Under the pieces are notes generated by a model. It was not told where the DNA came from. It did not search any database and worked only from the letters and a program-made list of their open reading frames with translations. DNA of 64,000 bases. Source: Janthinobacterium sp. 344 (lineage in GTDB: Bacteria > Pseudomonadota > Gammaproteobacteria > Burkholderiales > Burkholderiaceae_D). Location of the stretch: assembly GCF_900112025.1 (NCBI RefSeq), contig NZ_FOKL01000007.1, forward strand, positions 186,001-250,000, read 5' to 3'. A program made the position numbers and the translations under genes. Below are positions 18,387 through 27,500 of the stretch, one piece after another. Position 1 is the stretch's first letter. Each line of letters begins with the position of its first letter.

Positions 18387-18662
18387 ATGGGACATACATC
18401 GCATAACAAGACCAAGCTGCTCAATCGCGTGAAGCGTATTCGGGGGCAGGTGGAAGGCCTGGAACGGGGTCTGGAAGAGGGCCGCGATTGCGGCGAGGTG
18501 CTGCAGCTGATCGCCGCCGTGCGCGGCGCCGTGAACGGCCTGATGGCCGAAGTGATCGAGGAGCACTTGCGCGAGCACGTGGCCAGTCCCGACATCGCCA
18601 GCGAAGAGCGGGCCAGGGGCGCCGACGAGATCGCCGGCATCCTGCGCACCTACCTGAAATAA
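18387..18662 (+). CDS. dmeR: RcnR/FrmR-family metal-responsive repressor (DmeR-like)
   Basis: The 91-residue all-helical repressor has the family core KTKLLNRVKRIRGQVEGLERGLEEGRDCGEVLQLIAAVRGAVNGL, including the metal-site Cys (RDC) and an N-terminal His (HTSHNK). RcnR and FrmR relatives use the same fold for Ni/Co or formaldehyde. Here the next gene, 10 bases on, is a His-rich cation exporter, which favours a Ni/Co-responsive DmeR role over formaldehyde sensing. The operator lies immediately upstream. Confidence 0.82.
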   Translation: MGHTSHNKTKLLNRVKRIRGQVEGLERGLEEGRDCGEVLQLIAAVRGAVNGLMAEVIEEHLREHVASPDIASEERARGADEIAGILRTYLK

Positions 18663-18672
18663 GGAGAACGTC

Positions 18673-19641
18673 ATGTCCACACCATCCCTCAAGGAAGACC
18701 TCTCCGCCTGGCAGCACGAACACGTCTTTGGCGCCGCCAGCGACAAGGCGGAACGCCGCGCGCGCATCGTCATGTGGATCACGCTGGCCACCATGGCGCT
18801 GGAGATCGTCGCCGGCTGGTGGTACAACTCCATGGCCCTGCTGGCCGATGGCTGGCATATGAGCTCGCACGCGCTGGCCATCGGCCTGGCCGCGTTTGCG
18901 TATGCGGCGGCGCGCCGCTATGCGCGCGACCCGCGCTTTGCCTTCGGCACCTGGAAGATCGAGGTGCTGGCCGGCTACACCAGCGCCATCCTGCTGCTGG
19001 GCGTGGCCGTGCTGATGGTGGCGGCCTCGCTCGAACGCCTGTTCGCGCCGCAGGCCATCCATTATCCGCAGGCGATGGCGGTGGCCGGTTTCGGCCTGCT
19101 GGTGAACCTCGCGTGCGCGCTGATCCTTGGCGGCCACCACGACCACGGCCATGATCACCACGGCGGCCACGATCATCATGAGCACCACGAGCACCACGGC
19201 CATGGCGAAGACCTGAACATGAAGGCCGCCTACATCCACGTGCTGGCCGACGCCGCCACGTCCGTGCTGGCCATCGTTGCGCTGGCCGGCGCCTGGGTTT
19301 ATGGCTGGCAGTGGCTCGACCCCGTGATGGGTATCGCGGGCGCCGTGCTGGTGGCGCTGTGGGCGAAAAAGCTGATGCAGGAAACGGGCAAGGTCTTGCT
19401 GGACCGCGAGATGGACCACCCCGTGGTGGCGGAAATCCGCGCAGCCGTGGAAGTGGAAAGCGCCGGCGACACGCCGCGCATCGTCGACCTGCACGTGTGG
19501 CGGGTCGGCAAGCAGCTGTACTCGTGCGCGCTGTCCGTGGTCAGCCGCGATACGGGCCTGACGGCGGCCCAGCTGCGCGCGCGCATCGGCATCCACGAGG
19601 AAATCGTCCACAGTACCATCGAGATTATTCGCCGGCCTTGA
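18673..19641 (+). CDS. dmeF: Cation diffusion facilitator, DmeF-like (Co/Ni efflux)
   Basis: This 322-residue CDF transporter has six predicted membrane helices. The metal-site motifs are [11 protein letters not shown] in helix 2 and [12 protein letters not shown] in helix 5. A long His-rich loop at about residues 155-178 ([20 protein letters not shown]) sits between them. The cytoplasmic C-terminal domain has VDLHVWRVG. DmeF proteins expel cobalt and nickel using the proton gradient. Co-transcription with the RcnR-type repressor gene supports this specificity over zinc. Confidence 0.88.
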   Translation: MSTPSLKEDLSAWQHEHVFGAASDKAERRARIVMWITLATMALEIVAGWWYNSMALLADGWHMSSHALAIGLAAFAYAAARRYARDPRFAFGTWKIEVLAGYTSAILLLGVAVLMVAASLERLFAPQAIHYPQAMAVAGFGLLVNLACALILGGHHDHGHDHHGGHDHHEHHEHHGHGEDLNMKAAYIHVLADAATSVLAIVALAGAWVYGWQWLDPVMGIAGAVLVALWAKKLMQETGKVLLDREMDHPVVAEIRAAVEVESAGDTPRIVDLHVWRVGKQLYSCALSVVSRDTGLTAAQLRARIGIHEEIVHSTIEIIRRP

Positions 19642-19732
19642 CAATGATGGGGAAAAAAGCCCGTTGATGCGGGGCGTAGGCCGTATAATGTCGGCTTTTA
19701 CAGCACGCGCTGTTCACCAGACAGAGAAGAAA

Positions 19733-20074
19733 ATGAGCACATTACCACCATGCCCGCAATGCCAATCCGAATTCACGTACGAAGACGGCAGCCAGCTGAT
19801 CTGCCCTGAATGCGCGCATGAATGGTCGGCCACGGCCGGCGAAGCGGTGGAAGAGGGCGCCAAAGTGTACCGCGATGCGGCCGGCAATATCCTGCAGGAC
19901 GGCGACACGGTCAGCGTCATCAAGGACCTGAAATTGAAGGGCGGCGGCGGTGTCGTCAAGATGGGCACCAAGGTCAAGAATATCCGCCTGGTCGACAGCG
20001 ACCACGATATCGACTGCAAGATCGACGGCTTCGGTTCCATGAGCCTGAAGACGGAATTCGTCAAGAAAGTGTAA
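19733..20074 (+). CDS. PhnA/YjdM-type zinc-ribbon protein
   Basis: The 113-residue protein begins with a zinc ribbon (CPQCQSEF, then [10 protein letters not shown] at about residues 7-32). A small SH3-like beta domain follows ([32 protein letters not shown]). These are the two halves of the PhnA/YjdM family. Despite the name, a direct role in phosphonate metabolism is not established and no phosphonate genes are nearby. I chose the ATG at 19733 ([10 protein letters not shown]). A strong terminator follows. Confidence 0.9.
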   Translation: MSTLPPCPQCQSEFTYEDGSQLICPECAHEWSATAGEAVEEGAKVYRDAAGNILQDGDTVSVIKDLKLKGGGGVVKMGTKVKNIRLVDSDHDIDCKIDGFGSMSLKTEFVKKV

Positions 20075-20093
20075 GACTTTTCCTTGCCATTCG

Positions 20094-20130
20094 CGGCGCG
20101 CCTCGCATTCCTGCCGGCGCGCCGTTTTTT
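20094..20130 (+). terminator. Rho-independent terminator after the PhnA-like gene
   Basis: A perfect 9-bp stem CGGCGCGCC/GGCGCGCCG with a 13-base loop is followed by six T. It lies only 13 bases before the next gene's start. Confidence 0.92.
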
Positions 20131-20142
20131 ATTTCAGACGCC

Positions 20143-21171
20143 ATGCAAATCGACCATCTCCGCCAGCGCCTGCGCGCCCTGGGCGCCAAGCCACTGCACG
20201 AACAGCGCGTGCTGCGCGACTGGATACAGGCGCAGCCGCACGACCAGGGCCGGCGCCGCGCCGAGGATTTTTTGCCGCTGCCCGTGCGCGAGGCCTTGCC
20301 GGCGCTCGACGTGGAATTGCAGGGCATGCTGAAACTGCTCAGCACCCATCCGGGCGCGGACGGTTCGGCGCGCCTGCTGGTGGGGCTGCACGACGGCCAG
20401 ACGGTGGAAAGCGTGCTGCTGCCGCGCGACGGCCTGTGCGTCTCCAGCCAGGTGGGCTGCGCCGTCGGCTGCCAGTTCTGCATGACGGGCCGCGACGGCT
20501 TGATCCGGCAAGTCACCAGCGGCGAAATCATCGCCCAGGTGGTGCTGGCGCGTACCCTGCGTCCCGTGAAAAAAGTCGTCTTCATGGGCATGGGCGAGCC
20601 GGCGCATAACCTGAACAATGTGATGGAAGCGATCGAGCTGCTGGGCACCGAAGGCAATATCGGCCACAAGAACCTGGTGTTTTCCACCGTGGGCGACCCG
20701 CGCGCGTTCGAGCGCCTGCCGCAGGGGCGGGTCAAGCCGGCGCTGGCCCTGTCGCTGCATACGACGAAGCCGGCGCTGCGCGAACAGCTGCTGCCGCGCG
20801 CTCCCCGGCTCACGCCGCACGAGCTGGTGGCCTTCGGCGAGTCGTATGCGCGCCTCACCGGCTACCCGGTGCAGTATCAATGGACCTTGATGGAGGGCGT
20901 CAACGATGGCGCGGACGAGATGGATGGCATCGTCGAGCTCCTGAAGGGGAAATACGCGGTGCTCAACATGATCCCGTATAACACCATAGCCGACCTGCCG
21001 TTCCAGCGCCCCAGCTGGGAAAAATCCAGGGCGATCGCCGCCGCCCTGCACGCGCGCGGCGTGCTGACCAAGCTGCGCGATTCGGCGGGACAGGACGTGG
21101 AAGGCGGTTGCGGCCAATTGCGCGCGCGCGAGGCGAAGGGCAGGAAAGTGATCGAGATACACGCAGCGTAG
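20143..21171 (+). CDS. RlmN/Cfr-family radical SAM RNA methyltransferase paralogue
   Basis: The 342-residue radical SAM enzyme has the CxxxCxxC cluster (CAVGCQFC) and, before it, VSSQVGC. It also has GMGEPAHNLNNV and, near the C-terminus, the methyl-carrying Cys in DVEGGCGQL. These are the hallmarks of the RlmN/Cfr family, which put a methyl group on C2 or C8 of adenine in 23S rRNA or tRNA. It is somewhat shorter than typical RlmN and lies outside the usual ndk/rlmN context, so it may be a second paralogue with a different target. The start at 20143 has a weak ribosome site. Confidence 0.82.
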   Translation: MQIDHLRQRLRALGAKPLHEQRVLRDWIQAQPHDQGRRRAEDFLPLPVREALPALDVELQGMLKLLSTHPGADGSARLLVGLHDGQTVESVLLPRDGLCVSSQVGCAVGCQFCMTGRDGLIRQVTSGEIIAQVVLARTLRPVKKVVFMGMGEPAHNLNNVMEAIELLGTEGNIGHKNLVFSTVGDPRAFERLPQGRVKPALALSLHTTKPALREQLLPRAPRLTPHELVAFGESYARLTGYPVQYQWTLMEGVNDGADEMDGIVELLKGKYAVLNMIPYNTIADLPFQRPSWEKSRAIAAALHARGVLTKLRDSAGQDVEGGCGQLRAREAKGRKVIEIHAA

Positions 21172-21173
21172 AA

Positions 21174-21239
21174 CCGGGGTCAGACCCCCGGATACGTTGG
21201 CACCGCGCTTGACGCTGATAGTGTCGAGGGTCTGACCCC
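21174..21239. repeat. Dispersed palindrome, copy B (long loop)
   Basis: Arms GGGGTCAGACCC (21176-21187) and GGGTCTGACCCC (21228-21239) enclose 40 bases, unlike the tight copies elsewhere. It lies between two convergent genes and has the tail AGCCTTTGCCGTGGG, also seen after copy E. Confidence 0.85.
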
Positions 21240-21255
21240 AGCCTTTGCCGTGGGC

Positions 21256-21660
21256 TTAAACTCCGCCCAGCAAATCATTTTCATTCAGGATCGCAAACGC
21301 GATCTCGGGGTGCGCGGCCAGGCAGCGGCGCACGGCGGCGGGAATGGCGGCGCGCGTCTTGCGGCACAGGCCGGGCCGCTCCAGCAGGCGGATCTGGAAG
21401 CCGCGCACGGTGCGCACTTCGCCGCCGCCGGGCGCGATCTGCAGTTCCACGCCCAGGTTGTCGCGCAAGCGCTGCTGCAGTTTTTTCAGCTGCGCATGGT
21501 CGCTGATGTTCTCGATATGCGCCAGCAGGCGCTTTTCTTCCGTCAGGTTCAGGCGCAGGATGGCGATATCCGCCTGCGGATCGTCGAGCAGCCGCTCGCG
21601 TTCGCAGTCGCACAGCTGCGGCGGGCACTCCTTGCGGATTTCAAAGTCGACGATGCGCAT
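21256..21660 (-). CDS. Small protein of unknown function with an N-terminal Cys cluster
   Basis: The 134-residue protein starts MRIVDFEIRKECPPQLCDCERERLLDD, with Cys at residues 12, 17 and 19. A long charged helix follows (LTEEKRLLAHIENISDHAQLKKLQQRLRD), then a C-terminal segment with KTRAAIPAAVRRCLAAHPEIAFAIL. I do not recognise the family. The Cys group could bind a metal. It is leftward, convergent with the RlmN-like gene across repeat copy B, and followed by another small Cys-containing gene on the same strand. Confidence 0.6.
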   Translation of the reverse strand: MRIVDFEIRKECPPQLCDCERERLLDDPQADIAILRLNLTEEKRLLAHIENISDHAQLKKLQQRLRDNLGVELQIAPGGGEVRTVRGFQIRLLERPGLCRKTRAAIPAAVRRCLAAHPEIAFAILNENDLLGGV

Positions 21661-21757
21661 GCTGGTGTTCCAGTGACATTCGAATGGCGGCGGCGGAAAA
21701 ATCCAGTATCGGCCGGCGCCTGCCGCCTGTCAATCTGCGCCGCAGCACGATGCGGCG

Positions 21758-21985
21758 TCAGCGCGGGCTGACGATCAGGCGCCAGCGGATCGGCCCCTGT
21801 TCGCTGCTGTGCTGATGGTGGTTTTGCGGCGGCATGACGTGGCCTTCCGTCGACACGATCTCGTGCGCGCAGCCGTCGCAGCGGTAAATGCCCGAGTACG
21901 GCACGGCTTCGCCGGGCGACGTCAGCGCATCGAAACGCGGATGCATGGAGCGCGCCACGTAGCTGGGGTTTTTGTAATCGGCCAT
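21758..21985 (-). CDS. Small CxxC protein of unknown function
   Basis: The 75-residue protein (MADYKNPSYVARSMHPRF...) has a single CDGC knuckle within YSGIYRCDGCAHEIVS, then a His-rich segment (PPQNHHQH) and a basic tail. The pattern recalls half of a zinc ribbon. The start at 21985 is the only ATG that gives this compact product; longer in-frame upstream sequence overlaps the TrpF-like and LysR genes and is spurious. Divergent from the TrpF-like gene. Confidence 0.65.
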   Translation of the reverse strand: MADYKNPSYVARSMHPRFDALTSPGEAVPYSGIYRCDGCAHEIVSTEGHVMPPQNHHQHSSEQGPIRWRLIVSPR

Positions 21986-22123
21986 GGGTTTCTCGGGAAG
22001 TGGACAATGGCCCATTCTGGCACACAATCGTGCGCGGCCTTGACCGCGTGTCTTGGCGTGCGCGCCGCGCCATGTTGTAATGTTGATCATCCGTTTGATC
22101 ACCCATGACGAGCACACCAGGCC

Positions 22124-22801
22124 ATGAGAACCCGCATCAAGATCTGCTGCATCGCTTCCATCGACGAGGCGCAACTGGCGATTGCCGCCGGCGCCGACGC
22201 GCTGGGCCTGGTGGCGGCCATGCCGTCCGGTCCGGGCACCATTCCCGACGCGCGCATCGCGCAGATCGCGGCCTGGACGCCGCCGCCCGTCGCCACCTTT
22301 CTGCTGACGGCCGGGACGACGGCGCAGGCCATCGCCGGGCACGTGCGCGCCACGCAGCCGTCGACCGTGCAGATCGTCGGCCATGTCGACCCCGGCGAAG
22401 TGGCGCAGCTGGCGCGCCTGCTGCCGCACGTGCGGCGCGTGCAGGTGATCCACGTGGAAGGGCCCGAGGCGTTGGCGCTGATCCCCGCCTACGCGCCCCA
22501 TGTCCACGCCTTTTTGCTCGACTCGGGCCGCCCCGGCGCGCCCGTCCCGGAACTGGGCGGCACGGGCCGCACGCACGACTGGTCCGTCAGCGCGCGCTTC
22601 GTGCGCGCCAGCCCCCGTCCCGTATTTTTGGCCGGCGGCCTCGATGCCAGTAATGTGATGGAGGCGCTGCGCCAGGTACGTCCCTACGGCATCGACCTGT
22701 GCTCGCGCGTGCGCACGGACGGCCAGCTCGACGTCATGAAGCTGGCCTTGCTGATGGCGGCCGTGCGCGACGCCGATGCGGCGCTGTATGCGGAAGGCTA
22801 A
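22124..22801 (+). CDS. TrpF-like (phosphoribosylanthranilate isomerase-like) protein
   Basis: The 225-residue TIM-barrel protein keeps the TrpF start KICCIAS (family KICGIT, with the catalytic base Cys). It also has VQIVGHVD, the acid Asp in FLLDSG, GGTGRTHDW, and FLAGGLDASNV. Canonical TrpF isomerises PRA to CdRP in tryptophan synthesis. Here there is no trp operon, the first motif differs, and the protein may act on a related phosphosugar. Its last 4 bases overlap the convergent LysR gene. Confidence 0.75.
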   Translation: MRTRIKICCIASIDEAQLAIAAGADALGLVAAMPSGPGTIPDARIAQIAAWTPPPVATFLLTAGTTAQAIAGHVRATQPSTVQIVGHVDPGEVAQLARLLPHVRRVQVIHVEGPEALALIPAYAPHVHAFLLDSGRPGAPVPELGGTGRTHDWSVSARFVRASPRPVFLAGGLDASNVMEALRQVRPYGIDLCSRVRTDGQLDVMKLALLMAAVRDADAALYAEG

Positions 22802-23706
22802 GTCGCCGTTGCCAACGCGTTCATCTCGCGCACGAACGCTTCCGTAAACGCGGCCACCATGCCGCTGGCCGCGCGCGGCGAGATCAGGCCGACGATGGAA
22901 TGCGATTCCGCGTCCGGCAGGGCGATGAAACGCACGCCGGGCGGCGCCACCAGGCGCATGCTGTCGGGCACGATGGCGATGCCCATGTTCGCTTCGATCA
23001 GGTTCAGCTGCGACGTCTTGCGCGACAGGGCGCGCGCCGCCTTCGGAAAAAAGCCCTGCGCCAGGCACAGGCCGGCCACCAGATAGCTGAGGCCGCCGCG
23101 GTCCTTGTGCGGGATCGAGACGAAGGCTTCGTCGCGCAGCGCGGCGATCGTCGTGCTGTCCAGCGATGCCAGCGGCGACGCCGACGACACGGCCACCACC
23201 AGCTTTTCCGCAAACAGTTCGCGCACGACGATGTTGGCATGCTTGCGCAGGGTGGGCAGGCGCACCAGGCCCAGGTCGGCGCGGCCTTCCTCGATGTCGG
23301 CGGCCTGGTTTTCCGACGAGCCTTTCGACACGTCGAGCGAAACGCCGGGGAACTGCGCCAGCAGTCGGTTCAGCACGGCGCCGATGGCGGGCGTGAGGGT
23401 GACGGAACTCGAATGCAGCAGGCGGATGATGCCTTGCGCGCCCTGGCCCACGTGGCGCGTCTGGCGCACGGTTTCCTCGATGTCTTCCAGGATGCGCCTG
23501 GCCCGTTCATAGAAGACCTGGCCGGCGGGCGTCAGCTCGATATGGCGCGCGTCGCGCGTGAGCAGCAGGGCTTGCACCTCAGCCTCGAGTTCCTTGATCT
23601 GCCGGCTCAGGGCCGACTGCGCGATGTACAGCTTTTCCGCCGCGCGCGAGTAGCTGCCCGCATCGACAATCTCGACAAAGTACTTGAACTGTTTGAGAGA
23701 AATCAA
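22798..23706 (-). CDS. LysR family transcriptional regulator
   Basis: The 302-residue regulator has the N-terminal LysR winged helix (LKQFKYFVEIVDAGSYSRAAEKLYIAQSALSRQIKELE) and a periplasmic-binding-like effector domain. The start is a TTG (23706) with AAGG 8 bases upstream; no ATG fits. Its target is not obvious: the TrpF-like gene is convergent, and the divergent side holds only a 32-residue peptide ORF and a repeat. The Asn-rich class (NAC/CynR type) cannot be decided from sequence alone. Confidence 0.9.
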   Translation of the reverse strand: MISLKQFKYFVEIVDAGSYSRAAEKLYIAQSALSRQIKELEAEVQALLLTRDARHIELTPAGQVFYERARRILEDIEETVRQTRHVGQGAQGIIRLLHSSSVTLTPAIGAVLNRLLAQFPGVSLDVSKGSSENQAADIEEGRADLGLVRLPTLRKHANIVVRELFAEKLVVAVSSASPLASLDSTTIAALRDEAFVSIPHKDRGGLSYLVAGLCLAQGFFPKAARALSRKTSQLNLIEANMGIAIVPDSMRLVAPPGVRFIALPDAESHSIVGLISPRAASGMVAAFTEAFVREMNALATAT

Positions 23707-23810
23707 TCGTATGCCTTTTCGAGATCGGTGACTGCCTGATTTGATATTGGCCCTGGCCCCGGCGTTCGCGCTACAGTGTATTGGTCCGCTGTCATTGCAA
23801 AGGAAAGACC

Positions 23811-23909
23811 ATGCTGGAATTGATCGGGGTGCTGGGAGTACTTATCAGTATTATCGTAAAACTGATTTTCGTCCAGATCGGCGCGGCTGATGACGGTAAA
23901 GAGGATTGA
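23811..23909 (+). CDS. 32-residue membrane peptide
   Basis: An AAAGGAAAG site lies 3 bases before an ATG opening 32 codons. Nearly all residues 2-24 are hydrophobic (LIGVLGVLISIIVKLIFVQIG), and a charged tail ADDGKED follows. The product would be a single-helix membrane peptide with its acidic tail on one side. It is divergent from the LysR gene, a typical position for its target. There is no similarity I can name; type I toxin peptides and small transporter-subunit peptides both look like this. Confidence 0.55.
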   Translation: MLELIGVLGVLISIIVKLIFVQIGAADDGKED

Positions 23910-23935
23910 TAGGGAATTAACCCAACAGCGTGAAG

Positions 23936-23966
23936 CCGGGGTCAGACCCGTCGGGTCTGACCCCGG
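23936..23966. repeat. Dispersed palindrome, copy C
   Basis: The 31-base palindrome has arms CCGGGGTCAGACCCG and its complement around one base. It overlaps the 3' end of the phosphopantetheinyl transferase gene, providing its last codons and TGA stop. Confidence 0.9.
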
Positions 23967-24493
23967 ATTGTCGCTAACATTGCCACGAAATTTTGCGGTG
24001 TCTCCACGGCTTGCAAATGACAATCCAATTCCACCCCATCCCACTCCGCCAACTGCTGGCCCGCGCACTTGAGCGCCGCCTCGCGCGCCGTCCACGCCTG
24101 CGCCAGGCGCAGCGGGCGTTGCGTATCGGGGCAGGCGGCCAGCTCCTGCGTCACCTGCGGCCCCAGGTAATCGCGCGCCAGATGGAGCCAGTCGGCAATA
24201 TCCTGCACGCGCATGACGTCGATGCCGACCGCGCCATGCAGGTGGACCGCAGCCAGCGAGAGTCCCTCGTCATGGCTGAACGACAGGCCCGCAACGCCGC
24301 CGGGCAGCAGCAAACGGGGAGGGGTGCCCGGCGCCGACTCCACTGAAATCGCCTCGCTATCGAGCTTGAGCCACTGCGCCGCCGCTTCGCGCACGGCCCG
24401 GCGCAGGTGTGCGCGTGCCGCCATGCGGGATGGCGGCGGCACGATGCCGATCGCCAGCACGCCGTCGCCCGACCAGAGCACCGTAAAATCCAT
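23942..24493 (-). CDS. Sfp-like 4'-phosphopantetheinyl transferase
   Basis: Such enzymes attach the phosphopantetheine arm of CoA to a Ser of carrier proteins. The 183-residue protein has the two family motifs: GIDVMRVQDI (Mg-binding Asp) and WTAREAALKCAGQ (WTxxEAxxK). It is shorter than Sfp (about 220-240), closer to the AcpS/Sfp intermediates. The C-terminal residues RGQTRRV and the stop lie inside repeat copy C, so the original end may have been replaced. It sits 9 bases downstream of the large NRPS-like gene on the same strand and is the obvious activator of that carrier domain. Confidence 0.88.
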   Translation of the reverse strand: MDFTVLWSGDGVLAIGIVPPPSRMAARAHLRRAVREAAAQWLKLDSEAISVESAPGTPPRLLLPGGVAGLSFSHDEGLSLAAVHLHGAVGIDVMRVQDIADWLHLARDYLGPQVTQELAACPDTQRPLRLAQAWTAREAALKCAGQQLAEWDGVELDCHLQAVETPQNFVAMLATIRGQTRRV

Positions 24494-24502
24494 CAGCTGC
24501 TA

Positions 24503-27500
24503 TCAGCTACGCAAAGGCGCGGCCGGGCAGCCCGCCCAGTTGCTGCCGGCGGGGATATGTTCACCCTTCATCACCAGGGTCAGCGGACCCAGGCGCGCAT
24601 TGTCGCCCACCTTGGCGCTGTACAGCACGGAGCTGCGCGGGCCCATGTAGACGCGCTGGCCGATGTCCACGTGGTCGATCTTCATCACGCGGTCTTCGAA
24701 CAGATGCGTTTGCGGGCAGGTGAGGGCATTCAATTCGCTGTAGTCGCCGATGTGCACGCAGTCGAATTCCGTGATGTCCGTGGTGTCCATGTAGACGCCG
24801 CGGCCGATCTTGCAGCCGAACAGGCGGAAGGCCAGCGGCAGCCACGGCGTGCCGCGCAGGTAGCGCATGAAGTTGGGCACGGCGATGCCTTCGTACAGGT
24901 TCGTCACGCCTTCGGAGACCCAGACGAACGGCGTCCACATGGGCGCCGCGTGCTTGCGGTAGCGTCCCAGCAGCAGCCATTTGAACAGCACGACCACTAA
25001 AAAATTGCCGATGCCGTAGGCGATGCCGGCGATCGCCAGGTCGCCCACCACTTCGCCCCAGCGCCCCGCGCCCGCGATCGGCATCACGTCCAGCACCAGC
25101 GTGTAGCCGACGGCGATCACCACGGCGTGCGGCGCGACGATGCGGAACGCTTCGATCAGGCTGCGGCCCAGGCGGCGCAGCATGGACGGCTTGAAGGTCA
25201 GGTGCTCGGCAAAGCCGCTGACCTGTTCGCGCGCGGGCAGGTGCATGGGCGGAGAGCCGAGCCAGGTGTCGCCGCTGTGCATCTGCTCATTGCGCGGCGC
25301 GTGCGTGTGCACGCCGATCAGCACGTGCTCGGGCAGCACCGTGCCGTCCGGGATATAGCTGCCGTTGCCGACGAAGCTGCGGTGCGAGACGACGGTGGGG
25401 CGCATGGTCATCCAGCCGCCGTCGATCTGTTCGTCGCCCAGCATGACGGCGTCGGCGATGAAGGTGTCGTCGCCCAGGGTCAGCATGTCGGGCACCACGC
25501 CCAGGGCCGTGGAAATCTCCGCGCCCTTGCCCACCTTGGCGCCCAGCAGGCGATACCAGTAGGGCGCGAACACGGTGGCGTAAATGCCGTGCAGGACGTT
25601 CAGGCTCGATTCCTGGATATGGCTGACCAGCCACTTGGCGCAATAGATATTGCTGTGCACGGGCGAGCTGCCCGGTTTCAGGCGCGGCAGCGCGCCCCAG
25701 CGGATGGCGGCCGACAGCAGGGCTGTCAGCACGATCAGCACGGCGCTGGCGGGGAAGGCCAGCAGGAAGTAGCGGGCCAGCTGGGTCGTCACGTCGCGCC
25801 CCTGCAGCCATGGCATCATTTCGCGTTCGTCGAACCAGTCGATCAGCACGAAGCTGGGGAAGACGGGCATGAAGAACAGCACGGCGATGAGCACCATGCC
25901 AAAGCAGAAGAACACGGTTTCCCCCGTCAGGCGCAGGCGCGAGACGGCGGGACGCGGCGGCTGCGCAGCGGCGTCGAACGGGCCGATGTCGCGCGCGGGC
26001 GAGCCCGTGTACACGCGCCCGGCCGGCACCGTGGCACCGTCGGCCAGCGCCGATTGTCCCTCCAGGTGGCCAAACGCGCCCATGCTGGTATTGCCCTCCA
26101 AGATCGCATAGGAGCTGATGCAGCAATCGTCGCCGATGCGGATGGGCCCCAGCAGCAAGCGGCCCCGTTCCACCCTGGCGTTTTCAAAGTTGACGGCGTT
26201 GCCCACGCTGACGTTGTCGCCGATGGACAGCAAATCGGGCGCGCGCAGGGTCATCGAGCCGATGACCACTTCCTTGCCCACCTTGGCGCCCAGCGCGCGC
26301 AGCCACCAGCTGTTCAGCGACGAGCCGCTGAGCAGGTAGGCGGGCGCCGATTCGACCAGGCGGTCGGCCAGCCACCAGCGGTAGTAGGTGACGCCCCACA
26401 GCGGATAGCTGCCCGGCTTCAGGCGGCCCGCGATCAGCCACTTGCCGGCAATCGCAATGACAAATTCGGCCAGCGTCGCGAGTAAAAACACGCCGATCGA
26501 GGCGGCGATGGCGCGCGGCACGGTATCTCCCGCGTCGCCCGTGAAGAAGTGGTAGGTGAAGAAGGGCGCCATCCATTGCGCCATGCGCAGGGTGACGAGG
26601 CCCGGCACGGCCGCCGCCTGGGCCGCGCCGCAGATCCAGCGCTTGATGGCGGAGGGCGGCGTCCATTCCGCTTCCGGCGTGGCCAGCGCGGGGGGCTCGT
26701 TCAGGACGGCGGCGATCTTGCCGATCTCGCGGTTGTGATAGATGTCGCGCACCGTCATGTGCGCATAGGCGGGATCGGTACGCAGGCTCGACGCCAGGCG
26801 CGCGGCCAGGAACGAGTGGCCACCGAGATCGCTGAAGAAGTCAAGCTGGCGCCGTATCGGCTGGCCCGGGAACAGTGTCGCCAGCGCCGCGAACAGGGCC
26901 GCTTCGGCCGGCGTTTCCGGCGCGTCCGATTCACCCGCTTCGCCAGCCGGCGGCGCGGACAATGGCATGGCTTTCAAGGCTTTCCGGTCGATCTTGCCGG
27001 ACGTCAGGCGCGGCATCAGCGGCAGCAATTCAAAACGGCCCGGCACCATGTAGGGCGGCAGGTGCAGGTTCAGGGCCGCGCGCAGGGTTTTCGCGGCCAG
27101 CGCGTCGCCGGACGTCTCGTCGCTGCCGACGATGTAGGCCACCAGCTGGTCGATGCCGTCATCCTTGCGCAGCAGGACGGCCACCGTGCCCACGCCTGCC
27201 TGCTGCGCCAGCACGGCTTCGATCTCGCCCAGCTCCACGCGGAAACCGCGGATTTTCACCTGATCGTCGGCGCGGCCCAGGCACAGCACCTGGCCATCCG
27301 GGTCGATGCGGGCCAGGTCGCCCGTGCGGTACAGGCGCGCATCGTCGGGACACGTGCTCCACGGATTGGGCAGGAATTTTTCCACGGTCAGGTCGGGCCG
27401 GCCCAGGTAGCCCTCGGCCAGGCCGGGGCCGATGATGCACAGCTCTCCCGTCTCGCCGCGCGCCAGCAATGTCAATGGACGGTTTTCTCCCGGCTCGGCC

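Noticed and set aside
21758..23068. A 436-codon minus-strand frame covering the TrpF-like and LysR genes
   Set aside because: Only its last 75 codons are supported as a gene (21758-21985); the rest is antisense of better-supported genes.
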